Assembly: GCA_031472005.1 (NCBI GenBank)
Contig: PZJY01000012.1
Span: 434,001-498,000 of the forward strand
Direction: 5' to 3'
DNA length: 64,000 nt
DNA from: Tetracladium setigerum
Taxonomy: Eukaryota; Ascomycota; Leotiomycetes; Helotiales
The notes under the pieces are model-generated. The model saw nothing but the letters and a program-made list of their open reading frames with translations, had not been told where the DNA came from and made no database searches. Position 1 is the first letter of the stretch, and each line of letters begins with the position of its first letter. A program made the translations under genes and the position numbers. This document shows, piece by piece, positions 1-11,908 of the stretch.

Positions 1-279
1 CGGTTCATAAGTCGCGCAGGGACAACCCCAATTATTGGATTTCTCTTGGAACCCTTCACTTCTACACCTCTGCACCTCTGCACTTCCGACGACCTACTTC
101 ACAGAGCATATTCACAATTGCATCTGTGATCACACACTCCTTTCCACACATGCTATCCCTCACTGTTCTCTGGTGTAACAACCTTTCGCAACGCGTCAAT
201 AGCTATCGTCCATCTATACTTGACAGACGTGCGCAATAGCTGATTGCCTTACCTGTTTGAATGATCGCAAGTTTTAAGA
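1..279. other. upstream region of the Zn2Cys6 gene
   Basis: Pyrimidine-rich leader with no convincing ORF. It probably holds the promoter and 5' untranslated region of the regulator gene starting at 280. I see no clear TATA element or other named site. Confidence 0.4.
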
Positions 280-2067
280 ATGGCCCCGGGTGTAGGCATA
301 AAGGCGCCCGTTGCTCGAACGAGGACAGGTAAGAGGCCACATATCCCGCAGCCATCAATCAGCGGGTCACTGATGCAAGGGGAAAAGGCTGCATGACCTG
401 TAGAAAACACAAAGTCAAATGCGATGAATCCAAGCCTTATTGCAACCGATGCGTCAGGCTGGAACGGATTTGCATCTGGACTGATGCATTGCAAATCTAC
501 CCCCGACGATCATCAAACTCCTCTTCATCCTCTGCCGGTACGGATGTGGTCAGCATTCGAGGATCAAACACTCCAGCATCTCAATCTCAATCTCAATCTC
601 CTCCTGCCATCGCGCTACGCCGTCCTTCTGGACAGAATTTCTTTCTCGACTTCCCAAATCTTGATAGGCAGACTTTACCATATGTGCACCATTTCATCAA
701 CTTCTGCTGCCGGTTTATTGTGTATCCAAACGATGATAAGGGAAATCCTTTCGAGACAAAGCTCGTTCCGCTAGCTTCCTCATCGCCGGCTCTTCTTCAT
801 GCAATGACTGCAGTGGCAGCTGGTCATTTGGCCCGGAGTCAGAAACAGCATAGTTTGATTGCGGCGCATCACTATACGCTTGCGCTGCGTGCTTTGAATG
901 ATAGCCTCTCGGATTCTGAAATCGCCAAGTCGGATTCCACACTGGGTGCATGTCTTCTTTTATGTATATATGAGGCAAGTTGGAAGCCATCATTTATATG
1001 TTCACATTTGAGATTAACAACTCCTAGATCACTCACTCTGATAATTGTTCCTGGCTTAATCATCTTAGTGGCGCGAGGGATTTGATCCAGTTTCGCGGCG
1101 GACCCAAAACCACCGACTATCTGAGTAGATTCTTCTCTCTGCTCGATGTTTCTGGGTCGCTCTGCTCTAAGGAAGCCCCGTTGATAGAGGGTAACTACTG
1201 GATTGAGGATGGAGCGTCATCTCGCCACACGGAAGAGGAAGAAGAAAAGCCATGGCCTTACTACGACTCTGGCAGCACTATGATATCATGTTACCATGAG
1301 CTAATGACCTACATGGCCCGTTTATCCACCTTATCAGCGGCCACCATGAGCGAAGCCAATTCAGAGAATTTGGACGAGATCAAGAAAAAGGTCTGGGATT
1401 TCCACGGCGACCTGATGAGATGGTGGGCCGGTTGTGCTCCGGAAATCCGAGATCAAACCACGGATTGGAGGCGACTGCCACGGCCTGAAAAACTTACCAT
1501 CAAAGAGACTCTCGAAGCGGAATCCAATTCAAGCGCAAAAGCCTGTTTCTTAGGCTGTGTTATCTACCTGCATCATATACTTGACCCGCTTCGTGGTGTG
1601 GACCAGAATGAAGAGGTCATTGAAGCCATCACGTGGATATTGATGACTGCAAAGGAGACCCCGGAGGGATTTGGATTGGAGATGGGTCTTCATTGGGGAC
1701 TCTTCATGGCTGGGATCGCCATTTTCAATGATGTTATTGCTGAAGATCTCATACGACACAAGTTGACCCGAGACAATAGTATCAGCATATACGTGAGTGT
1801 CCGCTTCTAATAGTCATTGCCAGAGAACTTACCATTCAACAGCACGCCTCGCGAGCATTAGAACTACTTGAAATCCTCTGGAAACGTCAACATCAGTATG
1901 GCAAGAAATATGACTGGAGGCAAGTTCAGGATCAGATGGGCATTCAAATGTATGGTGGATCCTTGCCCGGACTTTTTGTTGACCCTTTATTAACTCCGCC
2001 GAACTTAGATTCATCATGGCTTGAGATTGACAGGCTCGTGTTCAACCTGCTTAGAAATACGGCTTAG
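280..2067 (+). CDS. Zn2Cys6 fungal transcription factor (PF11951-type)
   Basis: A probable sequence-specific nuclear regulator of 541 residues. Proposed exons are 280-328, 388-974, 1028-1792 and 1843-2067, and the summed length is a whole number of codons. Joining exons 1 and 2 creates the complete zinc cluster (about residues 17-45): RTGCMTCRKHKVKCDE followed by CNRCVRLERIC, with all six cysteines in C-x2-C-x6-C-x5-C-x2-C-x6-C spacing. A Ser-rich linker follows, then a helical fungal_trans_2-like region containing SGARDLIQFRGGP. Intron 2 (975-1027) has a GC donor (gag|gcaagt), and only this splice joins the conserved middle region in frame. The start at 280 is chosen because it supplies the residues before the first cysteine. 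The NmrA-like gene lies 300 bp downstream on the same strand, so co-regulation is possible but unproven. The target genes cannot be read from sequence. Confidence 0.9.
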
Positions 2068-2365
2068 AAAAACTGCTTGGTACGGAGGAACTTGTTCTGT
2101 TCTTGGCACCAAGACCATCGCAGGGCGGGACTCGGAACATCAGTTTGGCCAGGGGTCCGGGCGTTTGATGGCATAAAATCAACACTACGAAGCCAACAAG
2201 AGGGAAAGGTCTTCAACTTCAACTCAATTCATCGTACTCTCTTCTCATTCAAATTGAGAATTTCTTCAAATCCACAAAATCGGCAGAAGACTTAGTGTAA
2301 GTCTTAAAATTATCTCAAGTTGTGGAAAGGAACTAACAAACAGTAGATCTCATCCAGCAATCAAC

Positions 2366-3424
2366 ATGTCTCAACAACTAGGAAGTCAAGTCCTGCTCAT
2401 TGGTGGCACCGGTAAAGTCGCCTCACGAATTGCTCCATTGCTCTCCACAAACGGCAACCAAATTCTCGTGGCCTCCCGCTCAGGCAGCTCACCTAAGCTG
2501 GCAAACGCTCAAGGAGTTAAATTCGACTGGGATGACTCTACCACCTTCGCAAATCCTTTTGCAGGTAACTGGGTCTCTTCTATCTTCTTGATCACCCCAG
2601 TTTCGAACCACCCTCTGCCACAAATGAAGCCATTCATCGACCTCGCGATCACCAAGGGAGTCAAAAGATTTGTACTTCTGAGCTCTACGGCTATCGCTAC
2701 GGGTGAGGATGTCATGATGGGCAAAGTGGCCGAATACATCATCTCGCTGAATGTGGAATACACGATTTTGAGACCGTCTTGGTTCATGGGTATGTATTGT
2801 ATTTGTATTTGTATCACTTCCGGTAGCAGAGTAAACTATGACTGATAGGTACTTCCACCGCAGAAAACTTCAGCGAGGTTCAACATCTTCCTACCATTCA
2901 AGGTCTTGACCAAATCATCAGTGCCACTGGCGAGGGAAAGATCCCTTTCGTGTCAGCTGATGATATTGCTGCTGTCGCATTTCGCGCGCTCGCTGATGAG
3001 GTTGCTCATAATACTGAACATCTCATTATTGGGCCGGATAATTTATCTTACAGTGATGTACGGTCCCCCTCCCTTTTCTTCATTCCCTGCAATCCCACTC
3101 TCATCCCCCCTCCCCCAATAACAACAATCCGTCACCAATTTTTTTTTAAAAAAATTAACAATAGAAAAAATAGGCCGCCGAGATCTTCACAGAGGAACTC
3201 GGACGAAAGATCACACACGTTGACATCACCGAAGCGCAGTTTGCGGAGGGTATCATGGCGCATGGCATCTCAGAGGAATATGCGAATGCCTTGGCTGCGT
3301 TGGATACGTTTATTAGGGAGGGGAGGAGAGGGTTAATAGTGTTGTGGAGACTGTGACGGGGAAGAAGCCCGTGAGCCTTAGGGAGTTTGTGAAGAGGAAT
3401 AAGGCAGTTTGGGCGAGGGTTTGA
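2366..3424 (+). CDS. NmrA-like NAD(P)-binding oxidoreductase/redox sensor, frame broken near C-terminus
   Basis: Rossmann-fold protein of the NmrA/SDR-atypical group. It opens with the nucleotide-binding motif LIGGTGKVASRIAPLL (residues 11-26) and has the family strands RFVLLSST and TILRPSWFMENFSE. It also carries IPFVSADDIAAVAF, typical of this group. Exons are 2366-2789, 2864-3057 and 3174 onward, and the first splice recreates FMENFSE. As written the frame stops at 3356 (266 residues). If one G is added to the G4 run at 3320-3323, the frame continues to a stop at 3422-3424 (289 residues). It then ends in VTGKKPVSLREFVKRNKAVW, which matches the usual family C-terminus, so the break is probably a sequencing deletion. 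Such proteins bind NAD(P) and either reduce small molecules or act as redox-sensing co-regulators; the substrate is unknown. It follows the Zn2Cys6 gene directly. Confidence 0.85.
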
Positions 3425-3952
3425 GAGGTGGAGTGGATACAGAGGGGGAAGGGGGTTTGAAGAGGGGAATCTTAGAGGAAGGGGGGTGGAGAGAGCGGAG
3501 CAAGATGTATGGGTGAGGTTGATGATTAGGTATTCATTCTGGGAGTATTTTATCTGAGAATATCTACCTATCATAAATTAATGAGTGCTAAGGAGTAACT
3601 TATTACGGCATACTGCTAAGTCGTGACGTTTGTCAAGGGATCAGAATAAATGCTGCAGTGTCTGGCTGCTCAGCACTTGGCCATCATACACATTCCCCAT
3701 GAGGCCTTCACTCCATACGTACACAAGATACCATATCTACACAAGCTTATTCTGATACACCCCAATCCATTCTGTCGTGCAGTCAACTTCCACAGAAGGA
3801 GATAGTTAGGCTAGTCACGTGATTTGACGCTTCATAAACCCACACCAAGATATCAGTCCCCACTCCACCCACAAGCCAGCACACCCGCACATTTACAACA
3901 CCATCTTTTCATCAACTATTGGTAGCAGTCTAATTTATGACTGACCCAAGAA
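3425..3952. other. intergenic region after the NmrA-like gene
   Basis: No convincing gene. It contains the 3' end of the NmrA-like transcript and, at 3816-3821, a perfect CACGTG palindrome, an E-box-type site of bHLH or bZIP factors. Confidence 0.4.
3816..3821. promoter_or_regulatory. CACGTG palindrome (E-box type)
   Basis: A perfect six-base palindrome about 1.1 kb upstream of the YTA7 start. Cbf1-like bHLH factors bind this sequence in fungi. Function here is inference; one six-base site is weak evidence. Confidence 0.25.
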
Positions 3953-4618
3953 ATGAGCTCAAAGCAGTGGGATGGGAGAATGGGATTGGAGAAGGCTGAT
4001 ATTATCACGTGTGGCGAAGCTGTCAAATCTGGTACCTTACCTTTCCCCGCATCTCGGGACGATCCATTGTATAGGGAAACCTTATTTGAGCCGCATTTAA
4101 AGAGCATTGAGGAAGTGAAGAAATGTAAAAGCAAATTGAATCAAGTCGAGAAATATGCCAAATCACGATTGAAAAGTCACGGTGAGCTTGTAAATGCATG
4201 GAAACAGTCTCAAATGGTCAGATTTCACAAGTTTGAGGTCTGGAAAGATAATTACGAAGTAATTCAAGTGAATGTTGAGATTGACAGAAGAGGCTGTTGC
4301 GAAGGTGAATGCGATGCAGAAAGCGCGATTTTGAATTGGTGGCGTGCATTTTTGCGGCCTAGCGCTGTCTTGGCAAAAGGAGGTGCCGAGCCTGCGACCT
4401 GCCTGCTTGCCTCCCTCATCCAACACAAACCAACACGACCGACCCGACTTTCCCCCTTCAATAATCATCAACAACCCACGACAAAGAATCCGCCGACCTC
4501 CCATCGAGAGTTTTTTTTGCAGGTCTCTTCGGAACTTTGCATCAAGCTCTTCACATCGCGTTTTCTACTCGTTGCCAATTGCGCTTGCAGATTTAACCTT
4601 CTGCGCAGTGCTTGTTGA
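3953..4618 (+). CDS. hypothetical ORF overlapping the YTA7 upstream region
   Basis: An open frame of 221 codons that I do not recognise. The first 110 residues look protein-like: mixed composition, a Lys/Glu-rich helix around EEVKKCKSKLNQVEKYAKSR and a Cys pair region CCEGEC. The last 70 residues are Pro/Thr/Asn-rich and look like translated leader sequence of the next gene. It may be a small gene with an unseen splice at its 3' end, a decayed gene, or a chance ORF. The YTA7 start lies 310 bp further on. RNA evidence would be needed to keep it. Confidence 0.25.
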   Translation: MSSKQWDGRMGLEKADIITCGEAVKSGTLPFPASRDDPLYRETLFEPHLKSIEEVKKCKSKLNQVEKYAKSRLKSHGELVNAWKQSQMVRFHKFEVWKDNYEVIQVNVEIDRRGCCEGECDAESAILNWWRAFLRPSAVLAKGGAEPATCLLASLIQHKPTRPTRLSPFNNHQQPTTKNPPTSHREFFLQVSSELCIKLFTSRFLLVANCACRFNLLRSAC

Positions 4619-4929
4619 CGTTCCAGTTCTTTGTTCTGCCCCCCAACGCAACGGCCACTTTTTCTCGATCTTGAACCTTGGACTCTGCGAGTCGATCTTC
4701 GAGCTCACCCACCCACACAACGAACACACCCGGCCGTGACCCAACACCCAACAATCAAGCTCTGCATACGCGCTAGAAGTTTTGCAGTTCTTGATTTCAC
4801 CTTTGCATCTTCGTCGCACTCGGTTTACGCGTCGCGCGCGAACTTCGTCAAAGCTGACGACCTCATACCCATACCTGGACACACGCACGCATAACACAAA
4901 GTACATGCGCGCATTCCCCCATCGCCATC

Positions 4930-7900
4930 ATGCCTGGCAATAAGCGCAAGGCGGCTGGTGTGTTCGACTTTGATCCGAACAAGTCGGATCCGGACGATTC
5001 TGACTTTGATGTCAAGGGGCGAGTTACGAAGAAGTCGCGCAATGATTCTCCGAAGAAGAAGAAGCAGAAGAAGAAGGGGTCGAAGAGGAGAACGGGATAT
5101 GATTCTGAGGATGATGAGGATGAGAGTTTAGATGAGGACAGTGACGATTTGTCGATTGGAGAGTCTGAAGATTCTGATGAGGAGCCAGTACAGACTTCGA
5201 AGACGGGAAGACCCATGCGCAAGAATGTTGTGAAGGCAAAATCAAACTATGAGGAACCAGATACTGATGAGGAGGATGAGGGCGATCGTACAGAGAGTTC
5301 GCCTGAGCCTTCGCCGAAGAAAAAGACTGCACCTGCTGCAAGACGAGGACGGGCTGCTGCATCTATCGTCCTGGATGAAGATGAGGAGGAAGAAGAGGAG
5401 GAAGAAGTCAAGAGTAGAATTGTCAAGCTGAAGGTTGGCCGAGGCAATCTACCCACGAACAAAGCTCCTGCGAGAGGCGGGAGAAAGCCAACGCCTAAAT
5501 CTCGAGCTGCCAGTATCCAGAGATCTCGTCATACCAGCACCGAGCCACTGTTAGACGGCCTTCTACCAGTTACTCGTAAGCGGACGCGCGCATCCAGATC
5601 CACAGAAACACCTGATGGTAAGTCATTCCAGCGCGTGCCAGATTGAGCAAGTGCTAACGAGCGGAACAGTTGCAATTCCAGAATCTTCTACGCGCCCTCG
5701 ACGCAATGTCGGTACGAAAGGTCTGTCGATCGCTCAGACTATCAAGGAGGAAATCCACGAGACGAGTTCATACGAACAGCCCGCAGAGGGCGATGATATC
5801 GTGTCCACTGAGATACCAGGAACAGACGAACAAGAAACCACCATTGTCCGAACTGATCCAGCTGCAGATACGGAAGGTGAAGATCAGGCTGCACAGGAGC
5901 AGTCTGACAATGGGGAGGCCCAAGATGCTATGGATAGTATCGAGAATAACGAGGATGATGACGATGACGAGGATGTGCAAGTGGTCTCACGTGGACGTGC
6001 AACCAGAGCATCTCGACAGAATGCCGCTGCTGCTTCTTCCGAGGAAGCTGAGGTCGTTGGAGACGTTGGTACTCCAGCCGCAGAATCTTCTCGATCTCGT
6101 CGTCTTACAAGAAACGCGCCAAAGAAGAAGGCCGCAGCAGACGAGGACCACGAATTCGAGCCGGATGATGAAAACCCTTCAGAGGTCGAAATGTCTGCAG
6201 ATGACAAGAATAAGAAGAATCGATCGCAAAAATCGACTTCCAACTCTCAACGACGTGGCAGCTCTACCTCAAATGATGAAGGACTTGACCCTGATGAAGT
6301 TCTTGAAGATCTGGCCGAACTTGGCAACCCCCGCAAGCGTAGTCGCAAGCGCAAAGCTGATGAGTCTAACGAGATCGAGTATGCGAAACGCCCACGAACA
6401 AAACGTGGAAATCCAAATTACAAAATGGACGCCTCACTCTTTCAGCGAGATATTGTTTTGAGTGAGGAGGAGGTTGCCCCCGGACCCAGCGCCCCAAGAA
6501 GGAAAACTGGCGGCGGTGGTGGCGGCGGTGGCTGGGATCGAGCTCTTTACTCGACCTTTGGTCCCTTTGGTGGCGGCGGCGGACCAGCGCCTGTCATCAA
6601 CGGTCCTTGGGCTGCTGGAACTACTGGTGGTGTTGACTCAGATAGCAGCGACGATGAGGGCATGATGCGACCTGCTCCTGCTGGCGCTGGCGGCAATGTT
6701 GGCATGACTCCTACTTCTGCCTTTCCTCCTGGACTTCTCCCTGGCCTTGGTCAAACCAACAATGTTGAACCATTCGGCGCCGCAAGCGCAGCACCAGCTG
6801 TTGGAAAAGTCAAGAGTCAAAAGGCTTTGGCAGATGCGGATCCTCTCGGCGTGGATCAAAATGTTGATTTCAGCAAGGTTGGTGGCTTGGATGGCCACAT
6901 CGACCAATTGAAGGAGATGGTTATGATGCCACTCTTGTATCCTGAACTCTTCCAGAAATTTGGAGTCGTTCCTCCTCGTGGTGTACTCTTCCATGGACCT
7001 CCGGGAACTGGAAAGACCCTGCTTGCCCGTGCTCTGGCTGCCAGTGTGGGATCTGGTGGCAAGAAGGTCACATTCTATATGCGCAAAGGTGCTGATGCTT
7101 TGAGTAAATGGGTTGGTGAGGCCGAACGACAACTACGTTTGCTATTCGAGGAGGCGCGCAAGACACAGCCAAGTATCATCTTCTTCGATGAGATCGATGG
7201 TCTCGCTCCAGTCCGATCCAGCAAGCAGGAGCAAATCCACGCTTCTATTGTTGCTACCCTCCTTGCCTTGATGGATGGTATGGATGGCAGAGGTCAAGTC
7301 ATTGTCATTGGAGCTACCAATAGACCTGACAACATTGATCCTGCTCTTCGACGCCCTGGTCGTTTCGATCGCGAGTTCTACTTCCCTCTACCGGGTCTCG
7401 AGGCTCGTAAATCTATCATCAACATCAACACCAAGGGCTGGGAAGTTGAAGACTCGTTCAAGAACAAGTTGGCTGATCTTACCAAGGGTTATGGTGGTGC
7501 TGATCTCAGAGCTCTCTGCACAGAAGCTGCGCTCAACTCCATTCAGCGCACATATCCACAAATCTACTCCTCCAACGACAAGCTGTTGATTGATGCTACA
7601 AAGATCAAGGTCAACGCTAAGGATTTCATGATCTCGATCAAAAAGATCATTCCTTCCTCCGAACGTGCCACGTCTTCTGGTGCAGCTCCTCTGCCAAAGG
7701 TTGTTGAACCCCTATTGCGGGCTCCATTGCAAGAGATCGAAAAGATTCTTGATGGACTTATTCCAATGAAGAAGAAGACTACCGCTCTGGAAGAAGCTAT
7801 GTTTGAGCAATATGATGATGATGATCTTGGTTTCGCACGAGAGACGATGCAACAAGACTTTGAAAGATCCAGAGTCTTCCGTCCAAGATTACTTGTTTGT

Positions 7901-10149
7901 GGAGAAGCTGGCATGGGTCAACAGTACCTTGGTGGTGCCATTTTAAACCACTTCGAGGGTCTTCATGTTCAGAGCTTCGACCTACCTACTATTTACAGCG
8001 ACTCTTCAAGAGTAAGTGACGTGCCCCTTTATCATAACTGCTTTGCTAACTTCCCCTGCAGTCGCCCGAGTCGGCCATCGTACAACTATTTGCTGAGGTT
8101 AAGAGACACAAACCTAGTGTCATATACTTGCCCGCAGTCGACACATGGTATGCTACACTACCTTCCAATGTGATTACGACGTTCCTTGGCCTTCTCAAAT
8201 CCATTCCTCCAAATGACCCCGTCATGGTCTTGGGCATCACAGATACGCCAAAAGATGAATTGGATCCTATGATGCTCCGTGATCTGTTTGGATTCTCAGA
8301 GCATAACCGCTTCTCCATCAAGCGTCCAACTAGGGTAAGTTGCATTCTCTCTTTGATTTACCACCTTTCTAACACCTCACAGGAAAATCGTGAGGAGTTC
8401 TTCCAGCCCATTATCAACTATGCGAGAAAGTGTCCCAAGGACTTTCCAGAGCCGATGAATCGCAAGAAGCGCAAGCTCGATGTCCTACCACTCGCACCTA
8501 TCCCGCCCCCTGTTCCACCTACCAAAGAGGAGATCAAGGCGTTGAAGAAGCGCGATCACCAGGTTCTGAACCTCCTTAAGATTCAGATCCAACCAATCAT
8601 GGATCAAATCCAGAGACGATACAGGAAATTCCGCAATCCGGTTATACCTCGTCAGGATATTCTATACTTATACGAAGAGGCGGATCCAGATTTCGTGCGC
8701 GCTGATATCGAACAACCCCCTCGTGCATATGAGCTCGATAAAGACAAGCATGGAGTGACCGTTATTCGCCACACCGAGACTGGTCTCCTCTTTTACAACC
8801 TCGAGACAACCACAATCGAGGAGAGACTTTCCAATGGCTTCTACGCTCGACCAAAGGACTTCCTTGCAGACATCAAGACTCTTGCAAAGGATGCAAAGAA
8901 CTCTGGTGACAAGGACAGAACCCTCAAAGCTAACGAGCTGGTTGCAAATGTTGAGGTTGATATTGCAACGTACGAGGCAATGCCAGTCTTTGCTGATTGC
9001 GAGAATATTCACCTTCGTCAGCTTCAGCGAACAGCTGAGGCCAAAGAGAAGTTGAGAAAGCGTGCTGCTCAGATTAATGATGACGATGTCTTTCAGGTTG
9101 TTGAGGCTGACGTCCCAATTGGATCTGATCTCACAAGTCAATCACAACCGGGTCCTGTTAGACTTGGCGAACCTATTCCTGGCAGGCTTCCTGGGCTCAT
9201 GACCCCTACAAATCTGTCGGGCGCCTTCTCAAATGGATATCGAGCTAGCAATGGCACTTCTGTCCCGTCTCGAGCAGGTGATACCCAGATGACCGGTGTA
9301 GAAACGGGCTACTCTCAAAATTCACAAATGCATCCACCAGGCTTCTCGCAAGGTTCCCCTATGCAACCACCGGTCTACCGAAGTATGGCAAGTGGTCATG
9401 GTAGTCAGGTATCGCAGCAAGTGTCTCAGAAATCAGCATGGCAGGAGATATCAGCTGGAACATCGCCCAGTCAACTCCAGAACTACGCTTCTACCACAAC
9501 TTCGGGAAAGAAGACCTCGGATGGATGGAGTACCCAGGCCACCAATGGTCTTAGCCATCAAAATTCCAGCCCATCGGACCGTCCCCAGGAGGATCCTACT
9601 GGCCATACCGGAGCTAACACCCAGGAAACCAGCAGTGGAAGTGACTGGCCCCATTCCCAGGCCCAAGGACTTGCCAGAGGTATTTTGCACAACTCCGACC
9701 CTTCACAGACATCATCCACCAGCCAAAATTCCCACCAGAATTCCCAACCAATGCCCGCTGTTCCACCTTTCCCTGCTCCCCCGCGCATTGAACCCGTTTC
9801 CCGTCCAGCTGGATTCGCTAACATTCTAAACGATACTCCAGTGGAACCAACCTCGTCGCAGTTATCATCACAGAAGGACCCGATAATCGATGAGATCTTC
9901 GTCGCGGAACTCCTGCGCCACCTGGTCGATGGATCCAGCGGCTGCAGCGTCGAACAATTGGAGCAAGTGTTCCGGGAACTGATGGATACCCTGTGGACCA
10001 TGCGAGGTGAGTGGAACCGGAGCCTGGTCACGGCCAACCTGGCCAAAATCTTCAATGCTACGATCCATGATGTTGAGGCGACGCAGAACGTACAGATGGC
10101 CAGTCAGCCCAGAGACAACGACTATACGACTCCTTTGCCCGAGTCATGA
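4930..10149 (+). CDS. YTA7: Yta7/ATAD2-type AAA ATPase with bromodomain
   Basis: Chromatin-bound AAA+ ATPase, known in yeast and animals to control histone density and transcription. Exons are 4930-5617, 5670-8011, 8062-8334 and 8383-10149 (1689 residues as read). The N-terminal 500 residues are acidic and low-complexity with Lys/Arg clusters. AAA1 is intact: Walker A GPPGTGKT near residue 671, Walker B IIFFDEID near 731, and an arginine-finger region ALRRPGRFDREF. AAA2 is degenerate: its P-loop reads GEAGMGQQY, lacking the lysine, near residue 973. The bromodomain region runs from about 1170 to 1300. The three introns are 48-52 nt; the first two have clear gctaac branch sites. The 3' end is uncertain. 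Another frame, from about 10080 to a stop at 10242-10244, encodes a helical tail (LYDSFARVMKDFEYQRKL) and is reached by one missing base or by splicing a GTGAGT donor at 10007. STE12 lies beyond, convergent. Confidence 0.95.
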
Positions 10150-10710
10150 AGGACTTCGAATACCAGCGGAAACTCGGGAGCGACTGCGCACAACGAATTC
10201 TGGATGCCTCCCGGAGAGCTACTGAACAGGAAGAGGAACTCTGATGATACTATATCCTCGGAACATAATCACCGCGCCCTGGGTGATTAGCACTGGTCTC
10301 GCGCTCTTTGGTCTTCTCCTTCGGTTCTCCCTCTCCCTTCAGGAATACACACACACATACACACACAATCAGGATGGTGGTGAATGTTGGTCAACCTCGC
10401 TATTTTAAGTTTTCTGTCGCTCTCACGAGTGGCATGATGAACATCATATTGACCTTGCTCCACGAATTTTTCCCCATTCTCAGTCCCACTTTTCACTTTC
10501 CAACAACAAGCAACAAAAGAGACAACTCTAAACAACTTAACTCATCTTTGTGGAACCGTCACCTCTCTACGGAGAGATGATGTTGATTCATGTTTTGTGC
10601 AAGAAGTTTACCGTCTGTCTTCTCCTCGGCATTTTTGACTCTCTCGAGAAACAAGGAACCTCTATCCCCAGGTATCAGTTTCACTCCTTCTTCAGAAGGG
10701 GATGGCGCTT

Positions 10711-10925
10711 GATGAACGGGATGGGGATCTTGGAAGTTTTTCAGTCTAAATAATTATGCTCTGCTCTGGGATTTTCTTTCGCACATTTGATCTATGAAGG
10801 CGGGTGATATTTGTTTTCTTCTCATCTCGAGGTATTGGTCTTTTTTGCTTCTTCGGAAGTACGAGGCTTCGATGAACGGGATGGGATGATGGGAACATAT
10901 TCTTCGAGCTTTCAGTCAATAAGCT
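10711..10925 (+). repeat. degenerate direct duplication in the YTA7 3' flank
   Basis: GATGAACGGGATGGG occurs at 10711 and again at 10871. Each copy is followed 25-40 bases later by a tttcagtc-plus-A/T stretch. The two copies of roughly 50 bp are 160 bp apart, which suggests an old local duplication. Function is unknown. Confidence 0.5.
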
Positions 10926-11890
10926 TTTTTTGATCCTTTTATTTTTTTGGGTTGTTGATGCTGGGTAGAGGGGTGGGATGTCTGACAAGGATGGATGTAG
11001 GGGTGATTGTGTTATTTCTTCATTGGGGGTTGGAGAGTCGAATCTCTCGGTTCCAATGGTGGCTCGTGGGTGATTATGTGGTGGTGGTCATCTGGTGCTT
11101 GGATAGACGATTAAATGGGGTTTTGAATGGTGTGTCTTTCTCAACTTGCAAGTTGAATGGGGTGTGATGTAATATGGATGGAGTACAGAACAAAGTGGAT
11201 GGATGGATGGATATCTGGGGGAGTTTGTCTTTTTATTTTCCTTTTTGCGTTTTCCCTTTGCGCCACGGCGCGATTGATTGGTTTGATCTTTGATGGAAAG
11301 GAGTTATTGCGCGAAGATATTTTTTATCAATGTGTTCTTTTCCGCGTCTTTCTTATTTGTTTGGTTTCCCTCAAAAACGCTAGCTGATCTCAGAGGAAGA
11401 AAGTGGAGCAGAGAGAAAGAAAGTACTTGCGTTGTCTGTTGTTACATGAGTTGGTGGTAGTAGTGATGAAGAAAGATGACAATAACAACACCAGCAATAA
11501 CGGCAAGAATTAGTTATTATTAGAAAGAGAGTATAAGCATAAGAAGAAGAATGAAGAATGGAGAATGAATGAAGAAGAATAAAAGATCCTTCCGTACCTG
11601 ATGAAATTGAAAAATAGTGCTTGCGAAATCTTATTATCAAGCTCGTTCTCATTCCAGTACAGCACAGGACAGTACGGAATACCAGAACCTTCAAAAAGCG
11701 CAGAACTGGCAATTCTGAAGTTCCAAAGTTCTGTCAGAGAGAATAAGGAAGAATGGAAGAATGGAGGATAGAAGAGATATGATACGTTTGTGCGTTCGTG
11801 GGGTTGTAAAAGTAGTCGTCGTTGACTCATTGAGGTTGAGGTTCGCAGACCGTTTCAATAGACAACGCTTGCAAGTAAAGTACTAACCAA

Positions 11891-11908
11891 CTCTCTCTCT
11901 CTCTCTCT
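11891..11908 (+). repeat. CT microsatellite
   Basis: An uninterrupted CT dinucleotide tract, followed by short tacctacc- and caatcaat-type repeats. Such tracts are common in fungal flanking DNA. Confidence 0.7.
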
